A stretch of 64,000 bases of DNA from Temperatibacter sp965603205. GTDB taxonomy: Bacteria; Pseudomonadota; Alphaproteobacteria; Sphingomonadales; Kordiimonadaceae. Of the stretch, positions 1 through 9,371 are shown one piece after another; positions within the stretch are counted from its first letter, which is position 1, and each line of letters starts with the position of its first letter. Where the stretch lies: assembly GCA_965603205.1 (NCBI GenBank), contig CBFDCC010000012.1, forward strand, positions 1-64,000, read 5' to 3'. Made by a program: the position numbers and the translations under genes. Below the pieces are notes generated by a model. That model was given only the letters and a program-made list of their open reading frames with translations, searched no databases and had not been told where the DNA came from.

Positions 1-55
1 CGTTGGTGATGATGTTATAAAGGGAAATGATGGTAAAGACACCCTTAGAGGCGAT
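1..55 (+). repeat. 55-bp exact direct repeat, copy 1 (in RTX gene)
   Basis: Bases 1-55 are identical to 190-244. The copies are 189 bp apart, which is 63 codons or seven RTX nonapeptides, so the array repeats in frame. The repeat may continue upstream of the window. Confidence 0.9.
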
Positions 56-3000
56 GATGGCCTTGATAAAATCTTCGGCGGCAAAGGCCATGATACTATA
101 TACGGTGGCTCTGGAGCAGACGTGATCAAGGGCGGTAGCGGTAACGACACTATCACTGCTGGCAAAGGCAAAGATGTGGTAGAGGGCGGCGTTGGTGATG
201 ATGTTATAAAGGGAAATGATGGTAAAGACACCCTTAGAGGCGATCAGGGCGCTGATAAAATATACGGTGGTGATGGTGCGGATACCATACTTGGCGGTGC
301 GGGAGATGACCGTATTTTAGCTGGTCTTGGCGCTGATAATGTTCAGGGTGGCCAAGGAGATGATATCATCATCGTTCTAGGGACGACCTCAGCAGATGAA
401 TATAGCCAAAGCTCAATTACAAACTCAGGGGACACTGGTCTAGACTTATCTGATATGATTAAGCTTAGTGATCTGAATGGCCGCAGTGAGAGTGACGCAA
501 AAGTTGGTGAAGTCTTAGTTGGTGGTGAAGGTAATAATACGCTGGTTATTTATGGGACGACCGATTTTACAGGCGTAACAGTCACTAACTTCTCAAATCT
601 GGTTATTAACTCAGATGTGACCATATCATCTGAGCAATTGGGTGGCTTTGATGGATTGCAGGGAGATGGTGAATCAGTACTCAATGTAGTTGCTGATGAA
701 GGTGATGATAATAGTCTTGACCTTTCTGCATTCGATAATGTTGAGGGCATTGGCACCTTGACAACAGAAGGTGATGTAACGATTGAAGTTTCTGGCTCTG
801 ACGACCTGTCTGGAGTTGCAACAATCTCTGGCGATGGCGAAGGTACTATTGCTATCGTTCAGGCAACGGGCAGTGACGATGCTGCTTCATTTGATTTTTC
901 TGCAGTTGATATGGATGGCGTTGGTGACGTTACAGCTTCAGGTGACGTTGAATTAATCGTCGAGGATGCTAGCCAATTAGAGGCTGCTGGTATTGGCAGT
1001 ATTAGTGGTGAAGGCGAAGGTGAAATTTCTTTGTTTGTCGAAGGTAATAGCGACAATGATAGTGAGGTTGACCTTGGCGATCTATCTGAAATTGTTTCTG
1101 GTGTTGATGGCGTAGAAGTTGGTGACGATGCAACATTAGTCGTTGATGATGTTAGCGCACTAGATGATATGAATTTAACTGAGTTGGGTGGTAATGGTGA
1201 CATAACATTTGATTTCGGCAAAAGCGTGAATACGGAAGAGGCCTTGGCAGGTCTCACACTTGATGATGACGTTGTGATTACAAATGAATTTGGTGATGTT
1301 TTAGATGCTGGGGATTTAGGTGCCGAGGTTGTGGCTGATGAGGATACTGGTGTAAACTCAGTCAATCTTACTGGTACTGCAGGTTCTAATACCCTTGAAG
1401 GTGCTGAGGACGGAGATACTCTTTCAGGCGCTGGCGGTGATGATACACTTATCGGTAATGGCGGTAATGACGTTTTATATGGAGGAACTGGTGGAGACAC
1501 CCTTGCTGGTAATAAAGGCTCAGATGAATTATATGGCGGCGCAGATAATGATATACTTGATGGCGGCGCAGGTAATGATGATCTAGATGGTGGTGCTGGT
1601 GCCGATACGTTAACAGGCGGCGATGGCCGTGATAACTTTATTGTAAAGTCTGGACAGGGCGGTGATACAATCACTGATTTCCAAGTCGGCGTTGACAAGA
1701 TAGACATCAGTAATTTTGCAGACCTGCTGGATCTTGCTGCAAATGATTTTAATATGGATGATTTAACCATTACTAACACAGATGCTGGTGCAGTAATTGA
1801 TATGGGCAATGGTGATACAATCACGCTAACTGGTTTAACGGCCGAAGATCTAAGTTATGGTGACTTTATATTCCCTGATGCAAATTTTGTGGGTGTCAAG
1901 ATGGTTGGCGATCCTAATGACGATGAATATTTTGGTACTGATTATGCCGATGAGTTAATCGGTGGCGAGGGCAGTGATACGCTGTCGGGTGGATTAGGCG
2001 ATGATATCTTAAACTTTGGTGCTGGCGATGATAATGCCAATAGTGAAGAGGGTAATGACACTTATACCCTTGGGGATGGAAGTGATAGCATAAGTTTTTA
2101 TGGCTCATTTACAGGGCATGATGTGATCGAAGATTATAATCCAGCTGAGGATGGAGTTATTGATTTAAGTGGAGTTAATGATTTAGTCGGTGGTGATAAT
2201 AGCGGTAATATGTCAGCAGCCGACCTGAATATTACAGATACGGCCGATGGTGCGCTTTTAACAATTTCAGCAAATCAAACAATATTGTTCAAAGGCCTCA
2301 CAGCAGCAGAGCTTGCTAATGATAGTAATTTCACATTTTCAACGGTGGGCAGCGCAAACGCTGACACATTCACAGGCGCTGATGGTAGTGATTTGGGTAA
2401 TCTCTCCGAAAATTACATTATCGGTGCAGAGGGTGACGATACCCTAACAGGTGGTTTATTTGCTCTAAACTATTTAAAAGGTGGTGCTGGCGCTGATACC
2501 ATTACAGCTGGAGCAGACGCCAATGAAGGCCCTGGCGGAGAGGGGGGCGATATGCCATCCCCTATCAATGTCCTAGAAGGTGGCGCAGGTAATGACACCT
2601 TGATAGGTGCCTCAGGTACTCAAGATTATTTAAGCTATGCGAATGACATAGCGGGTATCACGGGCAATTTTGCGACAGGTACTGTTACGGATGGCTGGGA
2701 AGATACAGATACGATTGGTAGTGATCTTGATACATTAGACGCTACTCAATTCGGTGATACTGTGACAACAGGTGGCGACATCTGGCGGTATAGAATGGGT
2801 AGAGGCGATGATACTGTTACTCAAGGCTCAGTAGATGATGTATGGGTTTACCTTGAGGAAGGCGATGATAATTTTACAGGTATAGTTGGCGGCACCGCTA
2901 GGGTCATCTCTGGTAAAGGAAATAATGTTATCGATAGTACCGCTGGCACCGTTACCGTATCATATGCAGATGCTGCGTACGGCATGCATGTTGATCTTGG

Positions 3001-5383
3001 CGCTGGTGAAGCTACCACTAGTGAAGAATATACTGCTCCTGTCGAGTATATTGATACATTAATCAATGTAGAAAATGTGATCGGTTCAAATGAAGGTGAC
3101 TATCTTGTTGGTAGTGCTGGGAATAACGAACTTACTGGCGGTCAAGGCAATGATATCCTTGATGGTGGCGCGGGTGTTGATACGGTTGTTTTCGATAGCA
3201 TGCCTGAGCCTGAAGAAGGTGGCGAAGAAGGCGGAGGAGGAGAAACTCCAACTGACGGAATTACAGTTGATTTAGCTGAAGGCACCGCAGAAGATGCCTT
3301 TGAAGGCATTGATGTTCTCTCAAATATTGAGAATGCCACTGGTACCTATTTAGATGATACAATCAGGGGTGATGACAATGACAACATCTTAATTGGTGGT
3401 GACGGAGATGATACCATTAAAGGCCGTGGAGGTAATGACACGCTAGATGGCGGTGGCGGCGATGATTCTTTCTGGTTAGGTGATAGTGTTAATGATGGTG
3501 ATGATGCACACACTGGTGGAGATGGTGCTGATACCTATACGATTTACCCAAATAGTGGTGTGGATTCCATTTCAGACTTTGACCCTAGTGGCGGCGATAG
3601 GCTTGATATTCGCAATGTACAGGATTTACCATCGACTAATGGCAGTGCAGGCGGTAGCTTTGGGGACCTAGTGTTTACAGATTCTGAAGCTGGTACAACG
3701 CTTGATCTAGGTGATGGTAATTCATTATTATTTGAAGGTTGGACATCTGCTGATTTGATTACCGCTGTGGAGAGTAATAGCTCTGCTAGTATGGGTATTA
3801 TAGGTACTGATGGTGCTGATGAGTTGCTTGCAGAATCTACAGGTGATCGCTTAATTGGCGGTGCAGGTGATGATGTTCTAACAGCTAGTGATTCAATATA
3901 TTTTGCTCGCCTAATGGGTGGTGCTGGTGATGACACCTTAAATGCTGGGTCAAATGTTAGCAGTTCTGTCTTTATGCTCGGCGGAGCAGGTAATGATACA
4001 TTTAATGGCGGTGATAGTAATGCTTCTATATTTGCTAATTATGATCCAGCAGCTATTACCGTTAACTTTATTACAGGCGAAATGATTGATGGCTGGGGGG
4101 ATACGGATACTTTTTCTGGTATCAATCGCATTCAAACTACTGCATTTGATGATACGGTTATCTATGGCACTAATGGCCATAACAATGTTGTTGATTCTAT
4201 CAGCTTGGCTGCAGGTAATGATACAGTGACCATTGCTAATGCCTCTGATATGGCAATAAACGCAGGTACCGGCAATGATACTGTGACTGTTACTAGTGGT
4301 GATACGAGAACCAATCTTGGTAGTGGTGATAATACATTCACAAGCACGTCAACAGATGGTCAGTCAGTATCGGCAGGTGAAGGTGATGATACTATCACAA
4401 CTGGTGACGGTGATGATTATGTTGACGCTGGTTTTGGTGACGATGTTGTCGTTACTGGCGCTGGAGCTGATACTATACTTATATCAGGCGGCAATGACAC
4501 AATGACTGGCGGCGCTGGTGCAGATGTCTTTATGCTGACAGACAATCAGGTGGATGGCCTACGCCTTAGTACTGCAGGCCTTGGTAGTAATATCATAACT
4601 GATTTCGTACTAGGCACTGACAAAATCAATCTGCAAACATTAATGCCGCATGTTTTCGTAGATAGTTCTGACGAGACCATAATGATAAATGACTATAATC
4701 GGGATGGAACTGTTGACTTTAGAGATCTTGATATATCAACTAATTCAGATGGTGATGCTGTTATCTGGCTTAGATATGATAGCTCTATCACTATCGAAGG
4801 TGTTTCCCCAGCTGACTTAACAGCAGATGACTTCATCATGGTTTATTCCGATGAAGGTACTGAAGATAGTGATAATTTCGTAGGCACCGAGGGTGACGAT
4901 GTGATGGATGGTGCTGGCGGCAATGATATGCTTTCTGGTAACAAAGGTAATGACACTATAACTGGTGGCGATGGTACTGATGAGATATTTGGCGGCCTTG
5001 GCGCTGATGTTATTGACGGTGAGGCTGGCGATGACATGGTGATGGGGGAGGATGGTGATGATACCCTGAACGGCGGCGATGGCAATGATACCATTAGTGG
5101 TAACAGTGGTAATGACAGAATTAATGGTGGGGCTGGTGATGATACTTTAACTGGCGGTGATGGCACTGATGTTTTTGTCTTTGATGCTGGTTGGGGTACT
5201 GATGATATTTCAATGTATCAAGATAATCAGGATATGCTAGACTTTAGCTCCCAAGGTATAACCTTTGGTGACTTGACCATCACTCAAGATGGTAATAACA
5301 CCAATATTGCACTGGGCAGTGATTTAATCGTGATTTACTTCACGGATGCTTCTAATATAACAGTGGATGACTTTATCTTCTAA
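2..5383 (+). CDS. Giant RTX (hemolysin-type Ca-binding repeat) protein, 5' end outside window
   Basis: The frame is open from base 2, so this is the C-terminal part (about 1,790 residues) of a larger protein; GTG 122 is only the first start-like codon and not a real start. It has many glycine- and aspartate-rich nonapeptides of the GGxGxDxUx type, densest at both ends of the visible part and in blocks near 1380-1640, 3360-3460 and 4860-5170. These form calcium-binding beta-rolls in RTX proteins. Longer segments between them resemble the serralysin C-terminal type (ITDF..G.DKI, then a hydrophobic strand). A perfect EF-hand/dockerin-like loop (DxNxDGTVDxxD) is encoded at 4691-4726. The protein is acidic with almost no cysteine and ends in hydrophobic residues, as type I secretion substrates do. 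No HlyB/HlyD genes are in the window. It is probably a secreted or surface adhesin-like protein; the substrate or partner is unknown. Family call is firm, function is inference. Confidence 0.9.
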   Translation, partial: VGDDVIKGNDGKDTLRGDDGLDKIFGGKGHDTIYGGSGADVIKGGSGNDTITAGKGKDVVEGGVGDDVIKGNDGKDTLRGDQGADKIYGGDGADTILGGAGDDRILAGLGADNVQGGQGDDIIIVLGTTSADEYSQSSITNSGDTGLDLSDMIKLSDLNGRSESDAKVGEVLVGGEGNNTLVIYGTTDFTGVTVTNFSNLVINSDVTISSEQLGGFDGLQGDGESVLNVVADEGDDNSLDLSAFDNVEGIGTLTTEGDVTIEVSGSDDLSGVATISGDGEGTIAIVQATGSDDAASFDFSAVDMDGVGDVTASGDVELIVEDASQLEAAGIGSISGEGEGEISLFVEGNSDNDSEVDLGDLSEIVSGVDGVEVGDDATLVVDDVSALDDMNLTELGGNGDITFDFGKSVNTEEALAGLTLDDDVVITNEFGDVLDAGDLGAEVVADEDTGVNSVNLTGTAGSNTLEGAEDGDTLSGAGGDDTLIGNGGNDVLYGGTGGDTLAGNKGSDELYGGADNDILDGGAGNDDLDGGAGADTLTGGDGRDNFIVKSGQGGDTITDFQVGVDKIDISNFADLLDLAANDFNMDDLTITNTDAGAVIDMGNGDTITLTGLTAEDLSYGDFIFPDANFVGVKMVGDPNDDEYFGTDYADELIGGEGSDTLSGGLGDDILNFGAGDDNANSEEGNDTYTLGDGSDSISFYGSFTGHDVIEDYNPAEDGVIDLSGVNDLVGGDNSGNMSAADLNITDTADGALLTISANQTILFKGLTAAELANDSNFTFSTVGSANADTFTGADGSDLGNLSENYIIGAEGDDTLTGGLFALNYLKGGAGADTITAGADANEGPGGEGGDMPSPINVLEGGAGNDTLIGASGTQDYLSYANDIAGITGNFATGTVTDGWEDTDTIGSDLDTLDATQFGDTVTTGGDIWRYRMGRGDDTVTQGSVDDVWVYLEEGDDNFTGIVGGTARVISGKGNNVIDSTAGTVTVSYADAAYGMHVDLGAGEATTSEEYTAPVEYIDTLINVENVIGSNEGDYLVGSAGNNELTGGQGNDILDGGAGVDTVVFDSMPEPEEGGEEGGGGETPTDGITVDLAEGTAEDAFEGIDVLSNIENATGTYLDDTIRGDDNDNILIGGDGDDTIKGRGGNDTLDGGGGDDSFWLGDSVNDGDDAHTGGDGADTYTIYPNSGVDSISDFDPSGGDRLDIRNVQDLPSTNGSAGGSFGDLVFTDSEAGTTLDLGDGNSLLFEGWTSADLITAVESNSSASMGIIGTDGADELLAESTGDRLIGGAGDDVLTASDSIYFARLMGGAGDDTLNAGSNVSSSVFMLGGAGNDTFNGGDSNASIFANYDPAAITVNFITGEMIDGWGDTDTFSGINRIQTTAFDDTVIYGTNGHNNVVDSISLAAGNDTVTIANASDMAINAGTGNDTVTVTSGDTRTNLGSGDNTFTSTSTDGQSVSAGEGDDTITTGDGDDYVDAGFGDDVVVTGAGADTILISGGNDTMTGGAGADVFMLTDNQVDGLRLSTAGLGSNIITDFVLGTDKINLQTLMPHVFVDSSDETIMINDYNRDGTVDFRDLDISTNSDGDAVIWLRYDSSITIEGVSPADLTADDFIMVYSDEGTEDSDNFVGTEGDDVMDGAGGNDMLSGNKGNDTITGGDGTDEIFGGLGADVIDGEAGDDMVMGEDGDDTLNGGDGNDTISGNSGNDRINGGAGDDTLTGGDGTDVFVFDAGWGTDDISMYQDNQDMLDFSSQGITFGDLTITQDGNNTNIALGSDLIVIYFTDASNITVDDFIF
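190..244 (+). repeat. 55-bp exact direct repeat, copy 2 (in RTX gene)
   Basis: Identical to 1-55 and followed by related but diverged sequence. Nucleotide identity rather than only protein identity points to recent duplication or gene conversion within the array. Confidence 0.9.
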
Positions 5384-5404
5384 ATTTTAGTGGAATAAAT
5401 AACG

Positions 5405-5440
5405 AAAAGGCGCTTACCTATTGGGTTGGCGCCTTTTTTT
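5405..5440 (+). terminator. Rho-independent terminator of the RTX gene
   Basis: Nine-bp stem (5405-5413 with 5429-5437, AAAAGGCGC/GCGCCTTTT) followed by a T run, 21 bases after the stop codon. Confidence 0.85.
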
Positions 5441-5504
5441 ACAGCTTTGTTGACCATCTATGAGGAGGGTCAGCCGCATATAAGCATCTAGACCAAAGGT
5501 GTCC

Positions 5505-5538
5505 CATAATGATGGCACGCCCGCGTGAACTCATTATG
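5505..5538. repeat. Interrupted hairpin
   Basis: CATAATGA (5505-5512) pairs with TCATTATG (5531-5538), and inside it CACG pairs with CGTG. There is no T tail, so it is not an obvious terminator. Role unknown. Confidence 0.5.
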
Positions 5539-5572
5539 AAGTGACGTGTCTTAATATATTATATAATTACGC

Positions 5573-5787
5573 AGACTATAATTATTGATTAATAAACGCA
5601 CCTGCATAAAGTTACAACGTGCACTCTATAAAACAGCGTACTGAGCTGGGGTACTGAGACAATCTAAAAAGCGACGTTAAAATGGATGAATTATCAATAA
5701 TATCATATAGTTACACCACTTCATGGAGGAGGGGTTCGCTTCCCTTATGCTCCTCCAGTAATGTTATTTAACTAGTTGATATTTATA
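5573..5787. repeat. Dispersed repeat, copy 1 (215 bp, ends with tRNA-like hairpin)
   Basis: Matches 15850-16064 over 215 bases with four mismatches by my reading; a shorter, diverged copy lies at 31014-31144. The right part (5724-5757) folds as TGGAGGAG ... CTCCTCCA. In this copy the loop reads TTCGCTT where copy 2 has the tRNA T-loop consensus TTCGAAT. It may be an attachment site or the end of a mobile element. Confidence 0.8.
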
Positions 5788-6267
5788 TACCCACCCCTGT
5801 GCCCACCTAATAAATTCAAAAAATGTTATCATCACCCTCCCCAAGGTATATATTGAGTACCGTTGCTTTCTACTTCTGTAATGTCATCAGGCATAAGCAT
5901 ATCACTAGCAAATGTATCCATATAGATTACGGGACTATTTTCAACCTTCCCCATACAGCATAGTTATACGGTTTTTGTAGATCCCTTTATAGCGAGCTGT
6001 GGCGCAGCCCATGATCGATGGCATTGCCAATACTAAAAAGTATATACGAACTACTGCTCATTCTATAATTTTTTCCTTTATGCGCATAATACTTCAGTCT
6101 TCTTATTAACTTACGTCTTATGGATGCATACTAAAGGTGTAGTATTTATACAACACCTCATGTCTAAATCTATACTTTCGTTGAGGTCATCTCTCCCCCA
6201 CGCGTCAAAGCAGTAACGCCATCCAAAATGGGAGGCGATAAAACGCATAAAGTGGAGAGGAAACACT

Positions 6268-9267
6268 ATGTTAAAAGATCCGAAAATATTACTTAAAAAG
6301 CGCCTGTTAGGGGCCGTAGGTTTAGCCGCGATCTTAGTCGCAGGCATACCTGTGACAGAGGCGCAAGCTCAAGATGGGGAGGATGACACATTAGAAGAAA
6401 TCGTTATAACAGGTTCATTGATCCGCAACCCTAACATTACACGTTCAGCACCAGTTGCTGTTATCTCTAGCGAAGAGATGCAATTCCAGGGAACTAACGT
6501 TGCTGAAGAAATGCTCCGTGAAATTCCAGGTATGGTTCCAAGTATTGGCTCTAACGTCAATAATGGCAACAGCGGTTTCTCATATGTAAACCTTCGTGGT
6601 ATGGGTTCAAACCGTAACCTAGTGCTGGTTGACGGTCGTCGCATGTCTCCAGCAGAATTAAATGGTCGTTTTGATCTCAATAACATTCCGATAGCTCTTC
6701 TTGACCGCGTTGATGTTCTAACTGGTGGTGCTAGTACGACATACGGTGCTGATGCTATTGCTGGTGTGGTTAACTTTATCACAAAGAAAAGCTTCACTGG
6801 ATTTGAAGTAAACACATCATATGGTGAAACAGAAAAAGACGATGGTGCTGCCAAGCGCATGGAAGTGACTTTGGGCGCCGACCTTGATAATGGTCGTGGT
6901 AATGCAGTTCTAAGCATGGGCTATCAAACAACAGATCCTGTATGGCAGGGTGATCGCGAATTTTCTGAATATGTACAATACTACTGGGATGGCGCACGTG
7001 GTGGTTCAGGTCTTGGATCATACAACACGCGTTTTGGTAACGTAAACCCAACTGGTACATCAGGTGGCAACTTAGGACTTGGTGGTGTTCAGGATGACCG
7101 CACATTTGCTGCGGCGTTTACACCGTATAACTATGGCCCATCAAACACTTTCCAGGCACCATTTGATAAATACAACATCTATGCAGCTGCTGATTATAAA
7201 ATCAACGACAGCGTAGAGGTTTATACAAAAGCATTATTTTCACAAAACACAGTGAATACACTTATTGCTCCATCAGGTGCCTTTGGTGATAGTGTAACTA
7301 TTTCATTAAACCACCCATTAATGTCTGATGCTCAACGTAATGCATTCTGTGCATTCGATACAAACCCCGCTGGCACTTATACACCTACATACACACAATC
7401 TCAGTGTGATGCAGCTGGTGCAGCGACGGGTGCGACTGATCCTAACTACCTAACTGTTGATTCACAGCTACGTCGTCGTAACGTAGAAGGCGGCGGTCGT
7501 AACAGTGACTATACTGCTAACTACTTCAACTATAGCCTTGGTTTCCGTGGTGATATTACAGACACTATGAGCTATGATATCTTCGGCTCATATGGCAAGA
7601 GTGATCAGACGCAGACTCAAAAAGGTTACTGGATGAAATCTCGTTTCCGCTCGTCTCTTCTTTCTGGTCCTGACGGCTGTAATGATGCTAGCAATGGATG
7701 TGTGCCAGTTGATTATTTCGGCCCTACAGGTTCAATCAATGAAGAAATGAATGCTTACCTATTAGGTGGCGAAAGTAAGGTTACTACTGTATTTGACATG
7801 GCGCAGGTCAATGCCAATATTAGTGGTGAAATGGGTTATGCTCTTCCTTGGGCAACTGACTCAGCTAACTTCGCTATTGGTGCTGAATACCGAGAATACT
7901 CAGGTTCACAAGAATCTGACGTACTTTCACAGTCTGGTGATCTTGGCGGCGCTGGTGGTGCTGCTCCAAACATCGCTGGTGGTTACAGTGTATATGAAGC
8001 TGTTGCAGAATTCTTAGTGCCTATTATTCAGGATGCTGAATGGGCAAAAGAATTAAGCTTTGAAGCTGGTATTCGTTACTCTGACTATAGCGTTAAGGCT
8101 GAAGGCGCAGAGGGTTACAATACTACGACTTGGAAAACAGGTCTTAGCTGGGCACCAACTGATGACGTTAGATTCCGTGGCACATTCTCTCATGCCGTTC
8201 GTGCGCCAAATATTGCAGAATTATTTGCACCTGTACAAACTGGTTTGAGTAACTTGAATAGCGACCCTTGTGCATCTGTTAATGATGGCGGTGTCAATAG
8301 TGGTTTTGTACCAACTGGTGCACTGCGTGATGTTTGTATCGCTCAGGGCGCTCCTGCTGGCTCAATGGGCTTCATTCCTCAGCCTGCTGCTGGTCAAGTA
8401 AACTCTACAGGTGGTGGTAACCTAAACGTTCTACCTGAGAGTTCTAACAGCTGGACACTTGGTGTAGTGATACAACCTGAAGCAATTCAAGGCCTTACAG
8501 TATCGGTTGATTATTACAACATCAAAGTGAAGGGTTCTATTAACACACCATCACCTGATGATGCGATCTCAGCTTGTTTCGATGTTAATCTAAGTACATC
8601 TAATCCTGCATGTCTTGCTATCTCACGTTCACCAATTGATGGTGGCCTAAGTGGTGATGAAGCAATTGTTAAAGGTCTTCCTTTATTCCTTTCTAATAAT
8701 GGTAATATTGCAACAGACGGTATCGATTTAACGATTACTTATGGTCGTGAGATTGGTTCTGTTGACTGGAATACTAGCTTTGCTGGTAACTGGACAAACA
8801 GTTCAACATTCCAAGCTGTAACTGATGTATCTCTAGATCGTGAATGTGTAGGTCTATACAGTGCAAACTGTGCTTCTATTCAGCCTGAGTATACATTCAA
8901 CTGGCGTAACACAGTATCATTTGACAAGGTTGATGTATCATTATTGTGGCGTTATATCTCTAGCAACCAGTATGAGTTTGCTTATAGTGATGATGATCCT
9001 GCACTAATTGGTGAGCCTGAAGGTGGCGTACTTGGTAAGCAAGATTTCAACAGGACAAAAGCTTACAACATGTTCGATCTAACAGTGCGTTATGCTGTGA
9101 TGAAGAACCTAACACTTACGGGTACTGTGTCTAACTTGTTCGATAAAGCTCCACCATTAACTGGTTCGTTTATTGGTGCAACAGGTTACAACAGTGGTAA
9201 CACATACCCATCAACATTCGACACACTAGGTCGTCGTTTCAACATCAATGCTAAGTTTAGCTTCTAA
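6268..9267 (+). CDS. TonB-dependent outer-membrane receptor
   Basis: 999-residue outer-membrane receptor expected to import a large or scarce substrate using energy from TonB-ExbBD. Residues 1-34 are a signal peptide ending AQA; a TonB box (EEIVITGS) lies at 43-50, the plug domain at about 58-170 (NLRGMGSNRNLVLVDGRRM, then GGASTTYGADAIAGVVNF), and the rest is a beta-barrel ending in Phe, as outer-membrane barrels do. ATG 6268 has GGAGAGG nine bases upstream. It is AT-richer than the catabolic cluster at 16.5-30.4 kb (20 of 60 bases G/C in 7201-7260). It is convergent with a sulfotransferase-like gene. The substrate cannot be told from sequence; plug and barrel resemble the large receptors of marine Alphaproteobacteria and Gammaproteobacteria rather than a classical siderophore receptor. 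Confidence 0.93.
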   Translation: MLKDPKILLKKRLLGAVGLAAILVAGIPVTEAQAQDGEDDTLEEIVITGSLIRNPNITRSAPVAVISSEEMQFQGTNVAEEMLREIPGMVPSIGSNVNNGNSGFSYVNLRGMGSNRNLVLVDGRRMSPAELNGRFDLNNIPIALLDRVDVLTGGASTTYGADAIAGVVNFITKKSFTGFEVNTSYGETEKDDGAAKRMEVTLGADLDNGRGNAVLSMGYQTTDPVWQGDREFSEYVQYYWDGARGGSGLGSYNTRFGNVNPTGTSGGNLGLGGVQDDRTFAAAFTPYNYGPSNTFQAPFDKYNIYAAADYKINDSVEVYTKALFSQNTVNTLIAPSGAFGDSVTISLNHPLMSDAQRNAFCAFDTNPAGTYTPTYTQSQCDAAGAATGATDPNYLTVDSQLRRRNVEGGGRNSDYTANYFNYSLGFRGDITDTMSYDIFGSYGKSDQTQTQKGYWMKSRFRSSLLSGPDGCNDASNGCVPVDYFGPTGSINEEMNAYLLGGESKVTTVFDMAQVNANISGEMGYALPWATDSANFAIGAEYREYSGSQESDVLSQSGDLGGAGGAAPNIAGGYSVYEAVAEFLVPIIQDAEWAKELSFEAGIRYSDYSVKAEGAEGYNTTTWKTGLSWAPTDDVRFRGTFSHAVRAPNIAELFAPVQTGLSNLNSDPCASVNDGGVNSGFVPTGALRDVCIAQGAPAGSMGFIPQPAAGQVNSTGGGNLNVLPESSNSWTLGVVIQPEAIQGLTVSVDYYNIKVKGSINTPSPDDAISACFDVNLSTSNPACLAISRSPIDGGLSGDEAIVKGLPLFLSNNGNIATDGIDLTITYGREIGSVDWNTSFAGNWTNSSTFQAVTDVSLDRECVGLYSANCASIQPEYTFNWRNTVSFDKVDVSLLWRYISSNQYEFAYSDDDPALIGEPEGGVLGKQDFNRTKAYNMFDLTVRYAVMKNLTLTGTVSNLFDKAPPLTGSFIGATGYNSGNTYPSTFDTLGRRFNINAKFSF

Positions 9268-9292
9268 TCTTTAGCAGGATGATTAATCAAAT

Positions 9293-9321
9293 AAAAGGCG
9301 GGCCAATTGACCCGCCTTTTT
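9293..9321. terminator. Bidirectional terminator
   Basis: Ten-bp perfect stem AAAAGGCGGG (9293-9302) / CCCGCCTTTT (9311-9320) flanked by A and T runs, between two convergent genes, so it can serve both strands. Confidence 0.85.
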
Positions 9322-9371
9322 CTATAGAGTATTTTGTGTTAAAATACATTTATACTATCAAGGTCTAGTTA

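Larger units (their letters stand above)
5441..6267. other. Long non-coding, apparently decayed intergenic stretch
   Basis: No intact gene is seen. It holds an interrupted hairpin (5505-5538), dispersed repeat copy 1 (5573-5787), a 43-codon open stretch on the minus strand (5832-5963) that might be a gene remnant, and a short inverted repeat AGGTGT/ACACCT around 6133-6160. The last 20 bases carry the ribosome binding site of the next gene (GGAGAGG). Confidence 0.6.

Noticed and set aside
1380..1640. CRISPR-like periodic repeats
   Set aside because: The periodicity is 27 bases from RTX nonapeptides in an open frame; there are no unique spacers.
859..1824. 321-codon minus-strand frame rich in Ser and Pro
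   Set aside because: It is the antisense of the repetitive RTX gene; composition mirrors Gly/Asp codons and no start signal or domain is visible.
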